From contig NC_053204.1 in the NCBI RefSeq assembly GCF_905163445.1, positions 7,819,501 through 7,883,500 on the forward strand: 64,000 bases of DNA, given 5' to 3'. Shown here piece by piece: positions 36,867-47,129 of the stretch. The translations under genes were made by a program, and so were the position numbers. Under the pieces are notes generated by a model. That model did not search any database and was not told the origin of the DNA. It worked only from the letters and a program-made list of their open reading frames with translations. The DNA comes from Pararge aegeria. Lineage: Eukaryota > Arthropoda > Insecta > Lepidoptera > Nymphalidae. How positions within the stretch are numbered: the first letter of the stretch is position 1; each line of letters opens with the position of its first letter.

Positions 36867-37742
36867 TTAATGAAGTTTAACTGTCGCCCACTCACTAAAA
36901 TTTAATGTATCAGTAATCACAACCGACTTACTAGTAAATATAGAATGAAATAGTCTATTAAAGGTATTGAAAAAGGAGCTGTACATTGCATTTGGAGTCG
37001 CCCCTGAGGGTAGGAATGGGAGGTCATTTACTAGGCTCATTCTCATTTTCTCTATGCGGTTGGATGTTACAGGAACAAATGTTATTTTACGTTTAGAAAC
37101 ATTTTTCTTCACATTTTCAAATTGAATAATTTGACCACAATGATCAGAGTCTAATTTACTAATAATATTTTTGCTTATAGGAATTATATTTGTAAAGATG
37201 TTATCCAAACAGGTGGCGCTAGTAGCAGTTATTCTTGTGGGCTCCATGAACATATTTGATAGATTGTAAGTTTTAAATAAATTCAATAACTTGATACTTA
37301 AAGAGTTATTTTCTAAAATGTTTACATTAAAATCTCCGCATATTATTAACTTTTTATTACAATTTGATATTTTAAATAACACTTCATCCATTACCTTTTC
37401 AAAAAGTTCAAAGTTTGACAAGGGTGGCCTATAAACAGTAACAATTATAAATTGCTCTAGTTCAACCGAAGCTAGCTCTATTGTCCGTTCAACAGAAAGG
37501 CTAACAATATCGTTTCTGTTTTTAAATTTTAAATTTTTATTTAATAAAATTAAAGAGCCTCCATGAATCGCTGTAACCCTGGTGAACGAACTACCAACCT
37601 GGTGGTTACCAAAATTAAACAAATATTCATGGGTTTTCAACCAGTGCTCAGTTATACATAAAATGCTAATGTTAAAATCATTTAAAAATAATTCAATCTC
37701 TAAGTCTTTTCCTCTAATACATTGAATATTTTGGTGAACCAA
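36867..37742 (-). pseudogene. LINE copy C ORF2 endonuclease domain, intact frame
   Basis: 291 codons covering VHQNIQCIRGKDLEIEL, CITEHWLKTHEYLF, TVYRPPLSNFELF, ICGDFNVNILEN, LDSDHCGQ and TDTLNFSEWATVKLH. This is the best-preserved endonuclease of the three copies, with every expected catalytic residue. The element as a whole is defective, because the frame shifts before RT (near 36757 and 36860) and RT itself is deleted. The open frame suggests that copy C is younger than copy B. Confidence 0.85.
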
Positions 37743-37938
37743 GTTGATATAATTAGAATTAGATTTTTTATTATATTTTTGGTTTAATAGTACATTGTGC
37801 GACCCCTTACTATAATTTTTTTCATATATGCCTGAGGGAGACTCAGTTGTCTGCTTTTCTAAGCAAGAGAAAACCTCTGTTGTCTCCTTAACTAGTTTAA
37901 ACTAAAATGACTTGGAATAATTTCCAAGGTTTTCATGT

Positions 37939-38079
37939 CATATGTTTAACCCATACACCTAATCGGTTTCTTCACGATATCGTACCGGAACGCTAAATCG
38001 CTCAGCGGCACGTCCTTGTTGGTAGTGTGGTAAGTCACGGCCGAAGCCAGACCAGACCATAGAAAATTCAGAAATTATA
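37939..38079 (+). repeat. Interspersed repeat family 3 fragment
   Basis: CCTAATCGGTTTCTTCACGA, CGTACCGGAACGCTAAATCG and GCGGCACGTCCTTGTTGGTA mark this family, also present at 45300-45500 (-), 48050-48285 and 48553-48720 (+), 57180-57455 (-, diverged) and 63570-63660 (+). Non-coding; class unknown to me. Confidence 0.65.
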
Positions 38080-38330
38080 ATTACCTAAATTGCTCTAACT
38101 TCATAGCTCAAAATTAATTAACAGTAAGATGGTGATAGCAAAAAAAATACCCAGCCAAGTTTGTTGCGAGCTCTTCTTAGATCTGGGCGCTTCAGGAATC
38201 CACGTAGCTTTAGGTTTAAGTTGGCAATCATCTTTAGCACCATCATCTCACAAATATGTAAACATATATGAACGCCTCATAAGTGCCTGTGATAGGTCTA
38301 CATGAATAAAGAATTATTGAATTCAAATTC
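38080..38330 (+). mobile_element. LINE family alpha 3' end, detached copy
   Basis: Matches the copy B 3' UTR: AAATTGCTCTAACTTCATAG, CTCTTCTTAGATCTGGGCGC, CGCCTCATAAGTGCCTGTGA and TAGGTCTACATGAATAAAG, with a short AATTCAAATTC tail. A 5'-truncated insertion with no coding sequence. Confidence 0.85.
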
Positions 38331-38649
38331 GAGTGCCTTTAACAAATTGAATATTAATATGAGCAACGGAATTAATTGGAATAAAACAATAGACACTACG
38401 TACTTTGCGCTAATTAAATATTGTATTTAAAATCTACTCTGTTTTTCGATCATTAATGAAAATGTCAAATGATATTAAACCTTAAAAGTAATAAAATATG
38501 GCTCTTATTGAAAATCATTATTGGAAATGTCAAATCGTAACAAAAGCAGTATAATTAATATTAATAATAGCTCTGTTATTAATTAATTAATTAATTGCAC
38601 TGTCTGTGTAGTAACTAATGGAAATAGGTCTTTTATAGAGTTCAAAAAA
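38331..38649. other. Intergenic, nothing recognised
   Basis: AT-rich single-copy-looking sequence with an (TTAA)n patch near 38580-38596. No ORF or repeat recognised. Confidence 0.5.
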
Positions 38650-38960
38650 AAATACACGGTCCTGGGCCGCTTGTTTCTCTTAGCGACTCGCTTGACATCG
38701 TCTGCCCACCTCGTTGGGGGCCGACCATCGGTGCGTTTACCGGGTCACCATTCTAGTACCTAGGAAACCCAACATCTTTCGGTTCTCTGAGCTATGCCCC
38801 GCCGATTGTCACGTCTTGAGCTTCGAGGCCGTTATCGGTGACTCTAGTTCTTCAACGGATCTTCTCATTTCTGACTTAATCGCATGAAATACTTTTTTCG
38901 TAACTCTATCGCCCGTTGAGTGACTCTGAGCCATCTACTGAGGCCCATATCCTGACAATA
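38650..38960 (-). pseudogene. RTE-like LINE ORF C-terminal remnant, frame-broken
   Basis: On the minus strand several frames together spell a familiar RTE-like C terminus: KMRRSVEELESPITAS, then KMLGF with an Arg-rich stretch, then HRWSAPNEV / DGRPPTRWADDVKRVA and AKRNKRP. The GRPPTRWxDDxKRVA motif is the one seen near the end of RTE-like ORFs and again at 49146-49445. No open frame survives. Orientation and family are moderately certain. Confidence 0.6.
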
Positions 38961-39215
38961 TTATAAACACAAATGTGTGTATATGTTTGTTTGCTTGTTT
39001 CGTCTGTTTTGTTTGTTAAAATAGTAGTTTATTTAAACTATTACAATTTTTAAAAAAAAGATTTTTTTTTTTATTTTTTCAGTTTCGTCATACTGAATGG
39101 AGACCAGAATCTAACTGTAAGTAGTCGGGCGGTAGAAAGAGTTTTGCTTTAGGATAAAAATATTTTTATTGCATATATTGGCTCTATTAACGAATCATAG
39201 ACATTTAAAACTATA
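38961..39215. other. Intergenic, nothing recognised
   Basis: GTTTGTTTG-type and T-rich runs around 38985-39075. No gene. Confidence 0.5.
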
Positions 39216-39330
39216 CAACGATGCCAACTATTCATAAGACATCTCAGTAGTCAGTACCCATAACACAAGCTACGCTTTCCTTGGGGCTAGATGGCGATGT
39301 GTGCGTTGTCGTATTATATAAATTATTACT
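39216..39330 (+). mobile_element. SINE family 2, 3' part only
   Basis: TACCCATAACACAAGCTACG and GGGGCTAGATGGCGATGTGT are the 3' body of family 2 (compare 42680-42740). The tRNA-like head is missing. Confidence 0.75.
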
Positions 39331-39534
39331 TTATTTTAACTTACATGTTTTACAAATCCCGTGACCTAACCACACCCTTTGTTTTCCTGGTATAAAAAGA
39401 AGCCTATTTCACTTTCGGTCCTTTCAACTAACTAACATGCTAAAAGTCAAGTTGATTTGTGGCTTCTTTAGGGCCTCAAAAAAGGACAAACAAACACACT
39501 TTCTGTATATTTCACAAATAACAGCTGAACCTAA

Positions 39535-39812
39535 AATCATCATCATCATTATATCAACCCATTACCGGCCCACTACAGGGCACGGTCTTCCCACAATGAG
39601 AAGGGGTTAGGCCGTAGTCCACCACGCTGGCCCAGTGCGGATTGGTGGACTCCACACACCTTTGAGAGCATTATGGACTACTCTCAGGCATGTAAGTACA
39701 TTTTAACTACTTAAAACGCACGTAACTAAGAGAAGGTAGAAGTGCGTGTTGGGATTCGAACTCGGCTCCCCGAAAGTGTAGTCGAAATCCTACCCACTGG
39801 GCTATCACCATT
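39535..39812 (-). mobile_element. SINE family 1, near full length
   Basis: On the minus strand: head GATAGCCCAGTGGGTAGGAT, with an A box, then GAGTTCGAATCCC, a B box. The body has GAGAGTAGTCCATAATG and CCAATCCGCACTGGGCCAGC, and the tail has GTGCCCTGTAGTGGGCCGGT ending in a (GAT)n repeat. Confidence 0.9.
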
Positions 39813-39844
39813 CTAAATTACTATTACAATACACTGTTTAAATA

Positions 39845-40040
39845 ATAGGCCGTAAATCACCACGTTGGCCCAGTGCGGATTGGTGGACTCCACACGCCTT
39901 TGAGAACATTTTGGAGAGCTCTCCCTGCAGGATGTTTTTATTGCTTTAACCGCGCATAACTTAGAAGAGCGTGCTGGGATTCGAACTCGGCCCCCTCAAA
40001 GTGAAGCCGAAGTCCTAACCCCTAGGCTATCACCGTTTTA
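39845..40040 (-). mobile_element. SINE family 1, second tandem-oriented copy lacking the 3' tail
   Basis: The B box GAGTTCGAATCCC and body CCAATCCGCACTGGGCCAAC are clear on the minus strand. The copy stops at ACGGCCTAT without the CCTGTAGTGGGCC tail. It lies only about 32 bp from the previous copy in the same orientation. Confidence 0.85.
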
Positions 40041-41439
40041 CTTAAACGTAATGTCAATATAACATAATTATTATTAGTAATATTAGTAATATTCACCGTA
40101 TTATGATAAAGTTAAATTTATTTAGGTACACGTGTGCACAATAATTAATGCCCATAAATTTGTAATGAATTCTCATATACATTTCATATAATATATAGCC
40201 GAGAGCGCGTGGGGAAGTTTTAACGAGTGCTTGATAAAAGCTGAATAATTTTAAGTTAGTTATGCAATACCCGTATTACAAACTGGACCTAGTAACTGTT
40301 ATTGCATGCATTTTCTTCTTTATTATATATTTCATTGGTAGCAACAAAATACAAAGATACAATCATTATAAACCCAAGAGCGGCCAACAGGGTACGGCAG
40401 GGTGATTACGTGCCCCACAATATCATCACGATCACAACACAACGTCACTTATGCATACAAAAAAAAACAAAAGTGACGTTTGACAGCAGATATTGCAAGA
40501 TTGACGACTGTCGATAACGATGCAAGAACGCAAAGTTAGTACGTAGTACAAGGACGCAAAGATGGCTTTAACACTAAAAGGAAATTACTGATTGCTTTTA
40601 AAAGGAAATTATACAAAATAATCATACAAATTATTAATCGGTGAATTTAAAAAAATGCGATTTAGCTAACCTTATAAACACGATTCTGCAAATAAAGGTT
40701 ATCTGGAGGAGATAGAAACTATAATAATATTCTCTAAATATCTTATTGCACTTTATTTACTCGTACATTTGCAATAAATGTGCAATAAATACTTATATTT
40801 TGTATGTGCTTCTATTACCCCGAATGTCAACAAGACGTGTTTTGTGACAATTACGTCTATACATAACTAAGGTTTTAAAAATACTTAATTTGTGAGGTGA
40901 AATAAATACTATAAAGACTCCAAATATCTACTTATCAGCGTTTGACAAGCTTCTCGCCAAAATTTCCCACTAGCTCTCACAATACCGCAAAAATGAAACG
41001 CAAAAGTAAATAATGGTATACCTAAATGAAAATTCATTACAATTTTATTTTCCAACGCGGTCCAAAGTTCCCGCTACACATATTTTGCGTGCAACTGACA
41101 GAGTTGGGTCGACTGAGATATGGGTGTGATTTTTGAATCGGCGAGCAAATGAGGCCGGCCCGTATGAAAGAGCCTTTATGTGGCCGGCAATTGTGTATGT
41201 AAATCAAATTTATAGCCGGAACCACAGTGGATTTTACGCCGGGATTTTCGGAATATGACCTGTCCAAAAAGGTGTCATAATGGAAATGAATATTTTATTT
41301 TTAAATTCATGAAGGAAGAGATTACAAAGTTTGCCTGCGCTCAAAGTTTTTTTTTTTCGTCATACAGGTTTAATTTTTAAACCTTGGCAATATTTTTAAA
41401 TTATTGTTTAGAGAGCGGTTTAAAGGTACACAAGACTAT
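40041..41439. other. Intergenic, no gene recognised
   Basis: AT-rich sequence with a GC-richer patch at about 41130-41270 (GAGGCCGGCCCGTATG, TGTGGCCGGCAATTGTG) that stands out from its surroundings. Open frames are under 80 codons and resemble nothing I know. A host exon or conserved non-coding element in the patch cannot be excluded. Confidence 0.4.
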
Positions 41440-41640
41440 ATACAACGTGTAACAGAATTACGAAATAATATTGAAGGATGCAAAAGTATATTTCACACTC
41501 AAAAGGAGCATATCTATTTTTCCGAATATAAAAACATTTACAAACGAATTAAAAACATTCTTAGTGTTTACTTATGACAACCCTATGGAAGATAAAACAC
41601 CGACACGCTCAAATTACCTCCGCTACGCGACGCGTTCCTT
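41440..41640. repeat. Unnamed repeat X, copy 1
   Basis: GAATTACGAAATAATATTGAAGG and AAAACATTCTTAGTGTTTA correspond to GAATTACGAAATACTGTTG and AGAACATTCTTATTGTTTA at 54812-54935. The two diverged copies are about 13.4 kb apart in the same orientation. Non-coding. Confidence 0.55.
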
Positions 41641-41984
41641 ATAAATTGACAGGAGTCACATAATGTTTAAATTATCCGTATCTAAATATATAGGCGTATA
41701 TACGCAAACCTTCTGTATATAATGTGCGAGCCTTAATGTGCTCGATATATAGATACGGAAAATTTTAATTTAATTTAAATGTCTAATAATAATTTAATAT
41801 ATTAATGAAAGGCGGTAAAAATACTAAATAATAAAATAAATATTATGATTATAATAAATAGTACAATTTTACTTTGACTTTTAAAAAGTGTATTGAGTGT
41901 TGTTTCAGTGCAAAAGTATCTCTCGAACAATCTGGAGAATCACTTTGAAAAATGTATAGATACAGTAATATTAGCGTGAATCTA
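41641..41984. other. Intergenic, AT-rich
   Basis: Contains a short imperfect inverted pair (TATCCGTATCTAAATATATA at 41667 with CGATATATAGATACGGA at 41742). Nothing else recognised. Confidence 0.45.
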
Positions 41985-42120
41985 CCTTAGAGCGTAATAC
42001 ACCCAGACACTGAAAAACATTCATGCTCACCACACAAACGTTTTCCAGTAGTGGGAATCGAACCCGCGGCCTTGGACTCAGAAAGCAGGATCGCTGCAAA
42101 CTGCGCCAATCGGCCGACAA
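41985..42120 (-). mobile_element. SINE family 2, 5' part
   Basis: On the minus strand: GGCCGATTGGCGCAGTTTGC (A-box region), CCTGCTTTCTGAGTCCAAGG, GGGTTCGATTCCC (B box), then ATGTTTTTCAGTGTCTGGGT. The 3' part with GGGGCTAGATGGCG is absent. Confidence 0.85.
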
Positions 42121-42380
42121 ATATGAATACATGGATGCATTCTTTCTACTATCCATTCATCCGCCCATTTTGCTCGCGGTATATTTTCGAGTTCATTGAT
42201 ATGGAATGTTCTAGAAAAACATTTCATTCCATTATTGAATACCGCTCCGTTTCCGAGGAACAAGCTGGTAACATTAAATACAATATTGAGAATTCCAACC
42301 ATTGTATGGATACAAATGAATGCTGAAGTTTCTTTCGGTGATTTAGAAGTCCCGATGGACTATATATACTGTATATTGTG
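42121..42380. other. Intergenic, nothing recognised
   Basis: Overlapping short open frames on both strands without recognisable similarity. Confidence 0.4.
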
Positions 42381-42960
42381 GCGAGCGGTGATAGCCTAGT
42401 TGATAAGGCTTCGGCTTTCCTTTCGTGGAGACCAAGTTCGAGCCCCGGCACGCACCAAGGACTTTTCGGAGATACATGCGTTCTTTATTTAAGCAATATA
42501 AATTTGACGGCTGACTAGCGCAGTGGGCAGCGACCCTGCTTTCTGAGTCCCAGGCCGTGGGTTCGATTCCCACAACTGGAAAATGTTTGTGTGATGAACA
42601 TGATTGTTTTTCAGTATCTGGGTGTTTATCTTTATATTATAAGTATTTATGTGTATCATATTCATAAAAACATTGGCACCCATAACACAAGCTACGCTTA
42701 CTTTGGGGCTAGATGGCGATGTGTGTATTGTCGTAGTATATTTATTTATTTAAATATCACTTGCTTTAAAACGGTGAAGGAAAACATCGTTAGGAAACCT
42801 GCATGCCTGAAAGTTCTCCATAATGTTCACAACGGCGTGTGAAATCTAACTAACCGCACATGGCCAGCGTAGTGAACTACGGCCTAAACTCTTCTCATTC
42901 TGACTCGTGCCCTGTAGTGGGTCGGTAATGGGATTAAGACGATATAGTGTCAGAGCATCC
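42381..42960 (+). mobile_element. SINE family 1, interrupted by a family 2 SINE
   Basis: Head GCGGTGATAGCCTAGTTGAT with A box TAGCCTAGTTG and B box GTTCGAGCC; first half to about 42493. It resumes at about 42750 with AAATATCACTTGCTTTAAAA and runs to the GTGCCCTGTAGTGGGTCGGT tail at 42940. The interruption falls at the point where intact copies read AAGCAATTTAAATATCACTT. Confidence 0.9.
42494..42750 (+). mobile_element. SINE family 2, full length, nested in family 1
   Basis: A box TAGCGCAGTGG and B box GTTCGATTC both fit pol III consensus exactly. The body has GAAAATGTTTGTGTGATGAA and TACCCATAACACAAGCTACG, and the 3' end GGGGCTAGATGGCGATGTGT is followed by an (ATTT)n tail. This is the only complete family 2 copy in the window. 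Confidence 0.9.
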
Positions 42961-43326
42961 TCCTCGAATTAGTAGTTGAACTTTTGAAGTTAAGTTGAAA
43001 AATGATTTCAGTGTTGTTCTATAATTGTAAATTTTAAATTTATAAAATAATATTTGTGGTTTGAAATAGGTGCACTGTAATTTATAGTAATTTAACGCAA
43101 CTTTGTAAACTCCAGTTGTTAGTAGTTACTCACTTAGAATGAGTGTTTAAATAGTTTTAGATTAGTTGCCGCTTCTTAGAACCTCGCTTAGCTAATTTTA
43201 GAAGTAAGAACCTTCCAGCATAATATATTTACCATTATTCTTAACTGAGCGGTATTATTTAGTTTTACAAACTTCAACTGGTTAACTTCCTTATGCTTAT
43301 CTTCTATCTTCTATCTTTTATATAAA
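42961..43326. other. Intergenic, nothing recognised
   Basis: AT-rich, no ORF, no known repeat. Confidence 0.45.
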
Positions 43327-43740
43327 TGTATATATATATATATAAAAGAGAAAGTGTGTGGGTATGTTCCGTATAGGCTCCGAAACGGCTGGACCGATTT
43401 CAATGACACTTTCAGGAAATCTCCGGATTGACCTGGCGAGTAATCCTGTAAAGTGCGGTGACGATCGGAGCACTCCTATTTTTGAACTGTCAAACTGTCA
43501 AATACAGCTTTTATTTACTACGATAATATTATATTGTAGGGTGTACATGGGTGTAGATAATGATCTTCACCCGAGAAGAGAATGGAAGAGAATGAATACG
43601 GAGAGAAATAAATGATTATTATAAGACTATTATATATTATGATATATTATAAGACTTAAATTAAAAATTTAATGATGTAAGTTTATTGTTTAAATAAAAT
43701 AAAGCAAAATCTAGCCCATCGAAGCGGCCTGGGTACGCTA
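43327..43740 (+). mobile_element. Non-autonomous Helitron
   Basis: 5' part TATATATATATAAAAGAGAA then GGCTCCGAAACGGCTGGACC, typical of lepidopteran Helitron 5' regions. The 3' end CATCGAAGCGGCCTGGGTACGCTAG carries the CTAG terminus. The 5' TC is blurred by the TA-run. Carries no transposase; an 85-codon ORF inside is not meaningful. Confidence 0.75.
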
Positions 43741-43837
43741 GTACATTATAAAACAAAGTCTACACAGACGCGGAGGGCTGTGTCTGTCTGGGCGCGAAAA
43801 ACTCAAAAAATGCCTAACGGATTTTCACACTTTATTG

Positions 43838-44145
43838 ATTACAATATCGATTACAGTTATCAATTAATATATCGATTACGATTTCGATTACAATAATCGA
43901 TTATGACATCGATTAAAATTACGATTTCAATAAAAATTGCGATTGCGATTTCAACTGCGATTCAGATCGCAATTGCGACTACGATATCAATTACAGTTAT
44001 CGATTGCGATGTCAATTAGAATATCGATTACGACATCGTTTATCTTATTGATTCCAATTACAATATTACGATTGATGGAATTGGCGATATCGTAATCGAT
44101 AACTATAAGCGATATCGTAATCGATTACATTTATCCGTTACGATA
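43838..44145. repeat. CGATTA-type hexamer array
   Basis: A degenerate hexamer array of the form (ATCGATTACG/ATCAATTACA)n, e.g. ATATCGATTACGATTTCGAT and TGCGATTGCGATTTCAACTG. Related in idea, not in unit, to the ATCGAT satellite. Around 44090-44125 the orientation flips (GATATCGTAATCGATAAC). It ends in a TA-run next to the hAT MITE. Confidence 0.85.
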
Positions 44146-44153
44146 TATATATA

Positions 44154-44391
44154 TATACCAACAGTGGCGTAGGTATATATATATATATATATATAGGGTA
44201 TGCACAGGGTATGCAGATGATACAAAATGAAGAAAATCTCCAGTAAGAGTTATAAGAACTTAAGGGTAGGCTTTTTATAACTCTTACAATGCCTATCCTC
44301 ATGTTTTATAAAACTCGTACTGGAGATTTTCTACATTTTATGTCATCTGCATACCCTTTGCATACTCTCTATACACGCCACTGTATACCAA
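44154..44391. mobile_element. hAT-type MITE with perfect 8-bp target duplication
   Basis: Element 44162-44383. It starts CAGTGGCGTA and ends TACACGCCACTG, typical hAT termini, flanked on both sides by TATACCAA (44154-44161 and 44384-44391). The halves are long inverted repeats: TATGCAGATGATACAAAATG on the left corresponds to CATTTTATGTCATCTGCATA on the right, and CTCCAGTA to TACTGGAG. A (TA)n run has expanded inside the left end. No coding capacity. Confidence 0.95.
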
Positions 44392-44744
44392 TACCATACC
44401 AAACGGGTATGGTTGACAAGTATCAAATCATTATCGTGGTATGTAGCCGTTTTTCATTATGAAAAATATGGAATGTAATAAAAATGCTCTGTAATAAAAT
44501 GATTGTACTATTTTCCAGTGCACCGGTGGAATTGGTATCGGCGGTACGTTTGAAACTCAGTTTCACTATTTCAATAATAAAATAACTTGTAATAAACTAT
44601 GCTTGTTTGGAGTGAATGAAGTGAAAACGCGAATGTCTATTACAAGGCTTCGGCCGTGGCTAGATTTAAATCCACAAGCAAGTTAGCGCCGATTATTATT
44701 ATCATCGTTCACCCATTACTGATACTAGATGGTTTAATGGTTAT

Positions 44745-44906
44745 TAATGGTGAAGAAAATGTGCATGTCTGAGAGTTCTCAATAATGTTCTCAAAAAGAG
44801 TGTGGAGTCCACCAATCCACACTGGGCCAGCGTGGTGGACTACGGCCTTAATCCCTTCTCATTGTGAGAAATGGGTGGGCCGGAAATGGGTTGATATGAT
44901 GAATTA
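44745..44906 (+). mobile_element. SINE family 1, 3' part only
   Basis: GAGAGTTCTCAATAATG, CCAATCCACACTGGGCCAGC, GGTGGACTACGGCC and GGGCCGGAAATGGGTTGAT. The tRNA-like head is absent. Confidence 0.8.
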
Positions 44907-45299
44907 ATAAGATACGCATCACCTTGTTAGAACGATTATACAAAAGTACCTACTGGCAGGTCAGGGATTGCAAAACAAAATTATCTCGTTGGTGCTCTTT
45001 TAACGTTTTAGCACCAATACGTCGGTGCCACTTCGTTTGTACAATGAAAGTTCCCATAAGCAGTAATATAATAAATCTAGATGCGTCCTTGACACTACGT
45101 TTTATTTTCAGTGCGAAGGAAAACGCTGCAATTCAACTGTAAGTAAACCAGTGAGATGTTATCACCCCTGTAGAGCCAGATCTACTACATCAGGCATCAA
45201 TAAAGACGGTTCTTGGAACTTACATTCGTAATAACACTCTTCTAACTAAAAATATACGATGAAAAATACCGATATGAAGAAATTCAGAAATTATAGCTC
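44907..45299. other. Intergenic, nothing recognised
   Basis: No repeat or convincing ORF. Confidence 0.4.
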
Positions 45300-45500
45300 A
45301 CTGTGCCAGTCAGAGGGTGTTCGTCGTATACCGGCTGTCGGCTCTAGCGGCTTCGGCCGAGGGTAGTAACCATTCTAGCGACAAAGACGTGCCGCTAACC
45401 GATTTAGCGTTCCGGTGCGATATCGCTTCGAAACCGATTGGTATGGGCTTAGTATTACTGCCATACCCGGTTAGCCCGCTACTACGCCTACCATTAAGTA
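45300..45500 (-). repeat. Interspersed repeat family 3
   Basis: On the minus strand: GGTATGGCAGTAATACTAAG, CCAATCGGTTTCGAAGCGAT, CACCGGAACGCTAAATCGGT and GCGGCACGTCTTTGTCGCT. This is the same family as 37939-38079 but includes more of the 5' part. Confidence 0.65.
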
Positions 45501-45507
45501 TTTATTT

Positions 45508-45566
45508 CTCGTACTGAAGATTTTCTTCATTTTATATCATCTGCATACCCTCTATGCACGCCACTG
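45508..45566 (-). mobile_element. hAT-type MITE end fragment
   Basis: CTGAAGATTTTCTTCATTTT, then ATATCATCTGCATACCCTCT and GCACGCCACTG. This is one terminal half of the same MITE family as 44162-44383. Confidence 0.8.
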
Positions 45567-45794
45567 CCACCAGTTGAGTCTACAGACAAGGGCCAATGTG
45601 TAGTTAAATAAAAATAAAAATTATAGTATTGACCATAACAGTATTATTATTGTAATTTTAATTAAAATCATGTTGCTCCAAAAATGAATAAATTAATAAA
45701 TACACTTTTATTGTACACCAAATAAAAATACAGAAAAATTGAAAATAAATAGTTCACACAATGTATACAATTTGGAAAAATTGATGTGACCTGG
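45567..45794. other. Intergenic, AT-rich
   Basis: Nothing recognised. Confidence 0.4.
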
Positions 45795-46403
45795 GTCTAT
45801 ACCTGGTTTTACCCGGCTTATTTTGTTTTGAGCTCTTCTTAGACCAGGGCGCGTTTGGAACCCTCGTAGCTTTCGTTTAAGTTGGCGACCGTAGTTATCA
45901 CCATGACCTCACAATTATAATAACATTTATAAGTTTTACTTCAAGTAATATAATAAAAATAATAACATTTTTTTTTATTTGGTTACTATGACTTATCCAC
46001 ACTAGTATATAACAGCGTAATTAAAAATTAAACTAAATAAAAAAATATATATTTGTAAACATATATATGTGAACGCTTTTGATGAATGAACGGCGGTGAG
46101 ACTGTTCAGTTTGAGAGAGCACTACTATACAAAAGTCTACCTAAAGAGATTGTTTGCGAGACATCGTTTAAATCATTTAAAAATAAGCTAAAAAAGCTAA
46201 ATTATTTAAATTTCTTATAACGCGCCTCATTCTATATTTACCTATCATAAGCAGTTTGTATCAAACTAATTAGATAAAATATTACCCCTTATTAATCTTA
46301 ATTCTAACTTCTCACTAAGTGCTTCTATTGAGAATAAATGTCTTGAAACCGAACGCTTATAAGTTCCTGTGATAGGCCTACGTGAAAAAAGAATATTTGA
46401 GTA
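45795..46403 (+). mobile_element. LINE family alpha 3' UTR, split by another LINE insertion
   Basis: CTCTTCTTAGACCAGGGCGC at 45834 and following is the alpha 3' UTR. It resumes at 46351 with GAACGCTTATAAGTTCCTGT and TAGGCCTACGTGAAAAAAG. The middle includes an AT-rich patch at 45915-46060, absent from copy B. Confidence 0.75.
46079..46350 (+). mobile_element. LINE 3' end nested in alpha tail, 8-bp target duplication
   Basis: Flanked by GAACGCTT at 46071-46078 and 46351-46358. Plus-strand translation gives KSLPKEIVCETSFKSFKNKL and KKLNYLNFL before a stop, a typical C terminus of a Jockey/CR1-group ORF2. It is followed by a short 3' UTR ending GAATAAATGTCTTGAAACC. The family is different from alpha. 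Confidence 0.75.
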
Positions 46404-47129
46404 ACGCGCAATGAGTATATTTCGCCTTTATAATATTAATGCGTTAAACAAGAAAAAAGTAATTTAGGAGAGGAAATACCTCTGTTAAATTGCAAAACCG
46501 ACTCAACTGTACCCGCATTTCGCAAGCTATCTCGACCGGGGCCTTTGACTGATTCAGCCACGGTTCGCTTAACCGTAGTGCCGAAAATTCTGACATATAA
46601 CTTCCTATCCTTGCGATTTAAGTTGCATTCAGTTGGGGACAACGAGGTGTTAATCTACTTTCAAAGGCCCATATTTTGAACGGATCCCTTGGAACAAAAG
46701 GTACTTTGTTTGTAGGTTTTTGACGCGTTTCTGTATATGTCTGTCCATCGTATTTCCCGGACCCATTTCGTTTTTCATTTTCTTTCGTTTGAAGGGTGAA
46801 TTAGTCGTTCGAGTGTTTTTAGCTATGTTTGATGAAAATCGGTCCAAGATGGCCGCCGTCACAAAATGGCCGAGTACATATGTTTTTCACAATTCCCTCG
46901 ATATGAAGGGCTTGACTAGTAGAACACTATGAAAGATTTCAAACCCAAGATGGCCACCACAAAATGGCAAATGACAATTCTTTTTCTTTTTACACTTTTT
47001 TTAGCAACTCCCTCCATATGGGTGTCAATAGAATAATGTACAATGTATTGAAAACAGGGTTTTTTTTAGTTTTTAATTTATATATTTTTTGACAAAAATA
47101 GAAAAACCACATATAATAATATAACAAAA
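46404..47129. other. Intergenic with AAGATGGCC motifs
   Basis: AAGATGGCCGCC at 46847 and AAGATGGCCACCACAAAATGG at 46948 repeat a phrase (AAGATGGCC...ACAAAATGGC) within about 110 bp. 46640-46810 contains open but unrecognised sequence. No gene assigned. Confidence 0.4.

Larger units (their letters stand above)
35847..37938 (-). mobile_element. CR1/Jockey-group LINE, copy C (5'-truncated, RT-deleted)
   Basis: Minus-strand relative of copies A and B. The 5' end, at 37938, lies in the last codons of ORF1. The endonuclease is intact in frame. The RT is cut off after the segment HYGIQGVALDLMRNYL and is joined directly to the last bases of the element, ACTTGAATAAAGATATTTTT, with a (GACTTT)n tail at 35847-35870. 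About 1.2 kb present in copy B (RT palm, thumb, C-terminal domain and most of the 3' UTR) is missing. The tail unit differs from the (GAATTT)n of copy B but matches the fragment at 55443. Confidence 0.9.

Noticed and set aside
39385..39470. Promoter-like TATAAAAAG followed by TTTCAACTAAC about 30 bp on
   Set aside because: A TATA-like string is expected by chance in AT-rich DNA, and no ORF or transcript-like structure follows.
42494..42570. A tRNA gene-like sequence with good A and B boxes
   Set aside because: It is the head of a SINE, followed by the SINE body and found in several copies; the cloverleaf is not complete and the context is a nested insertion.
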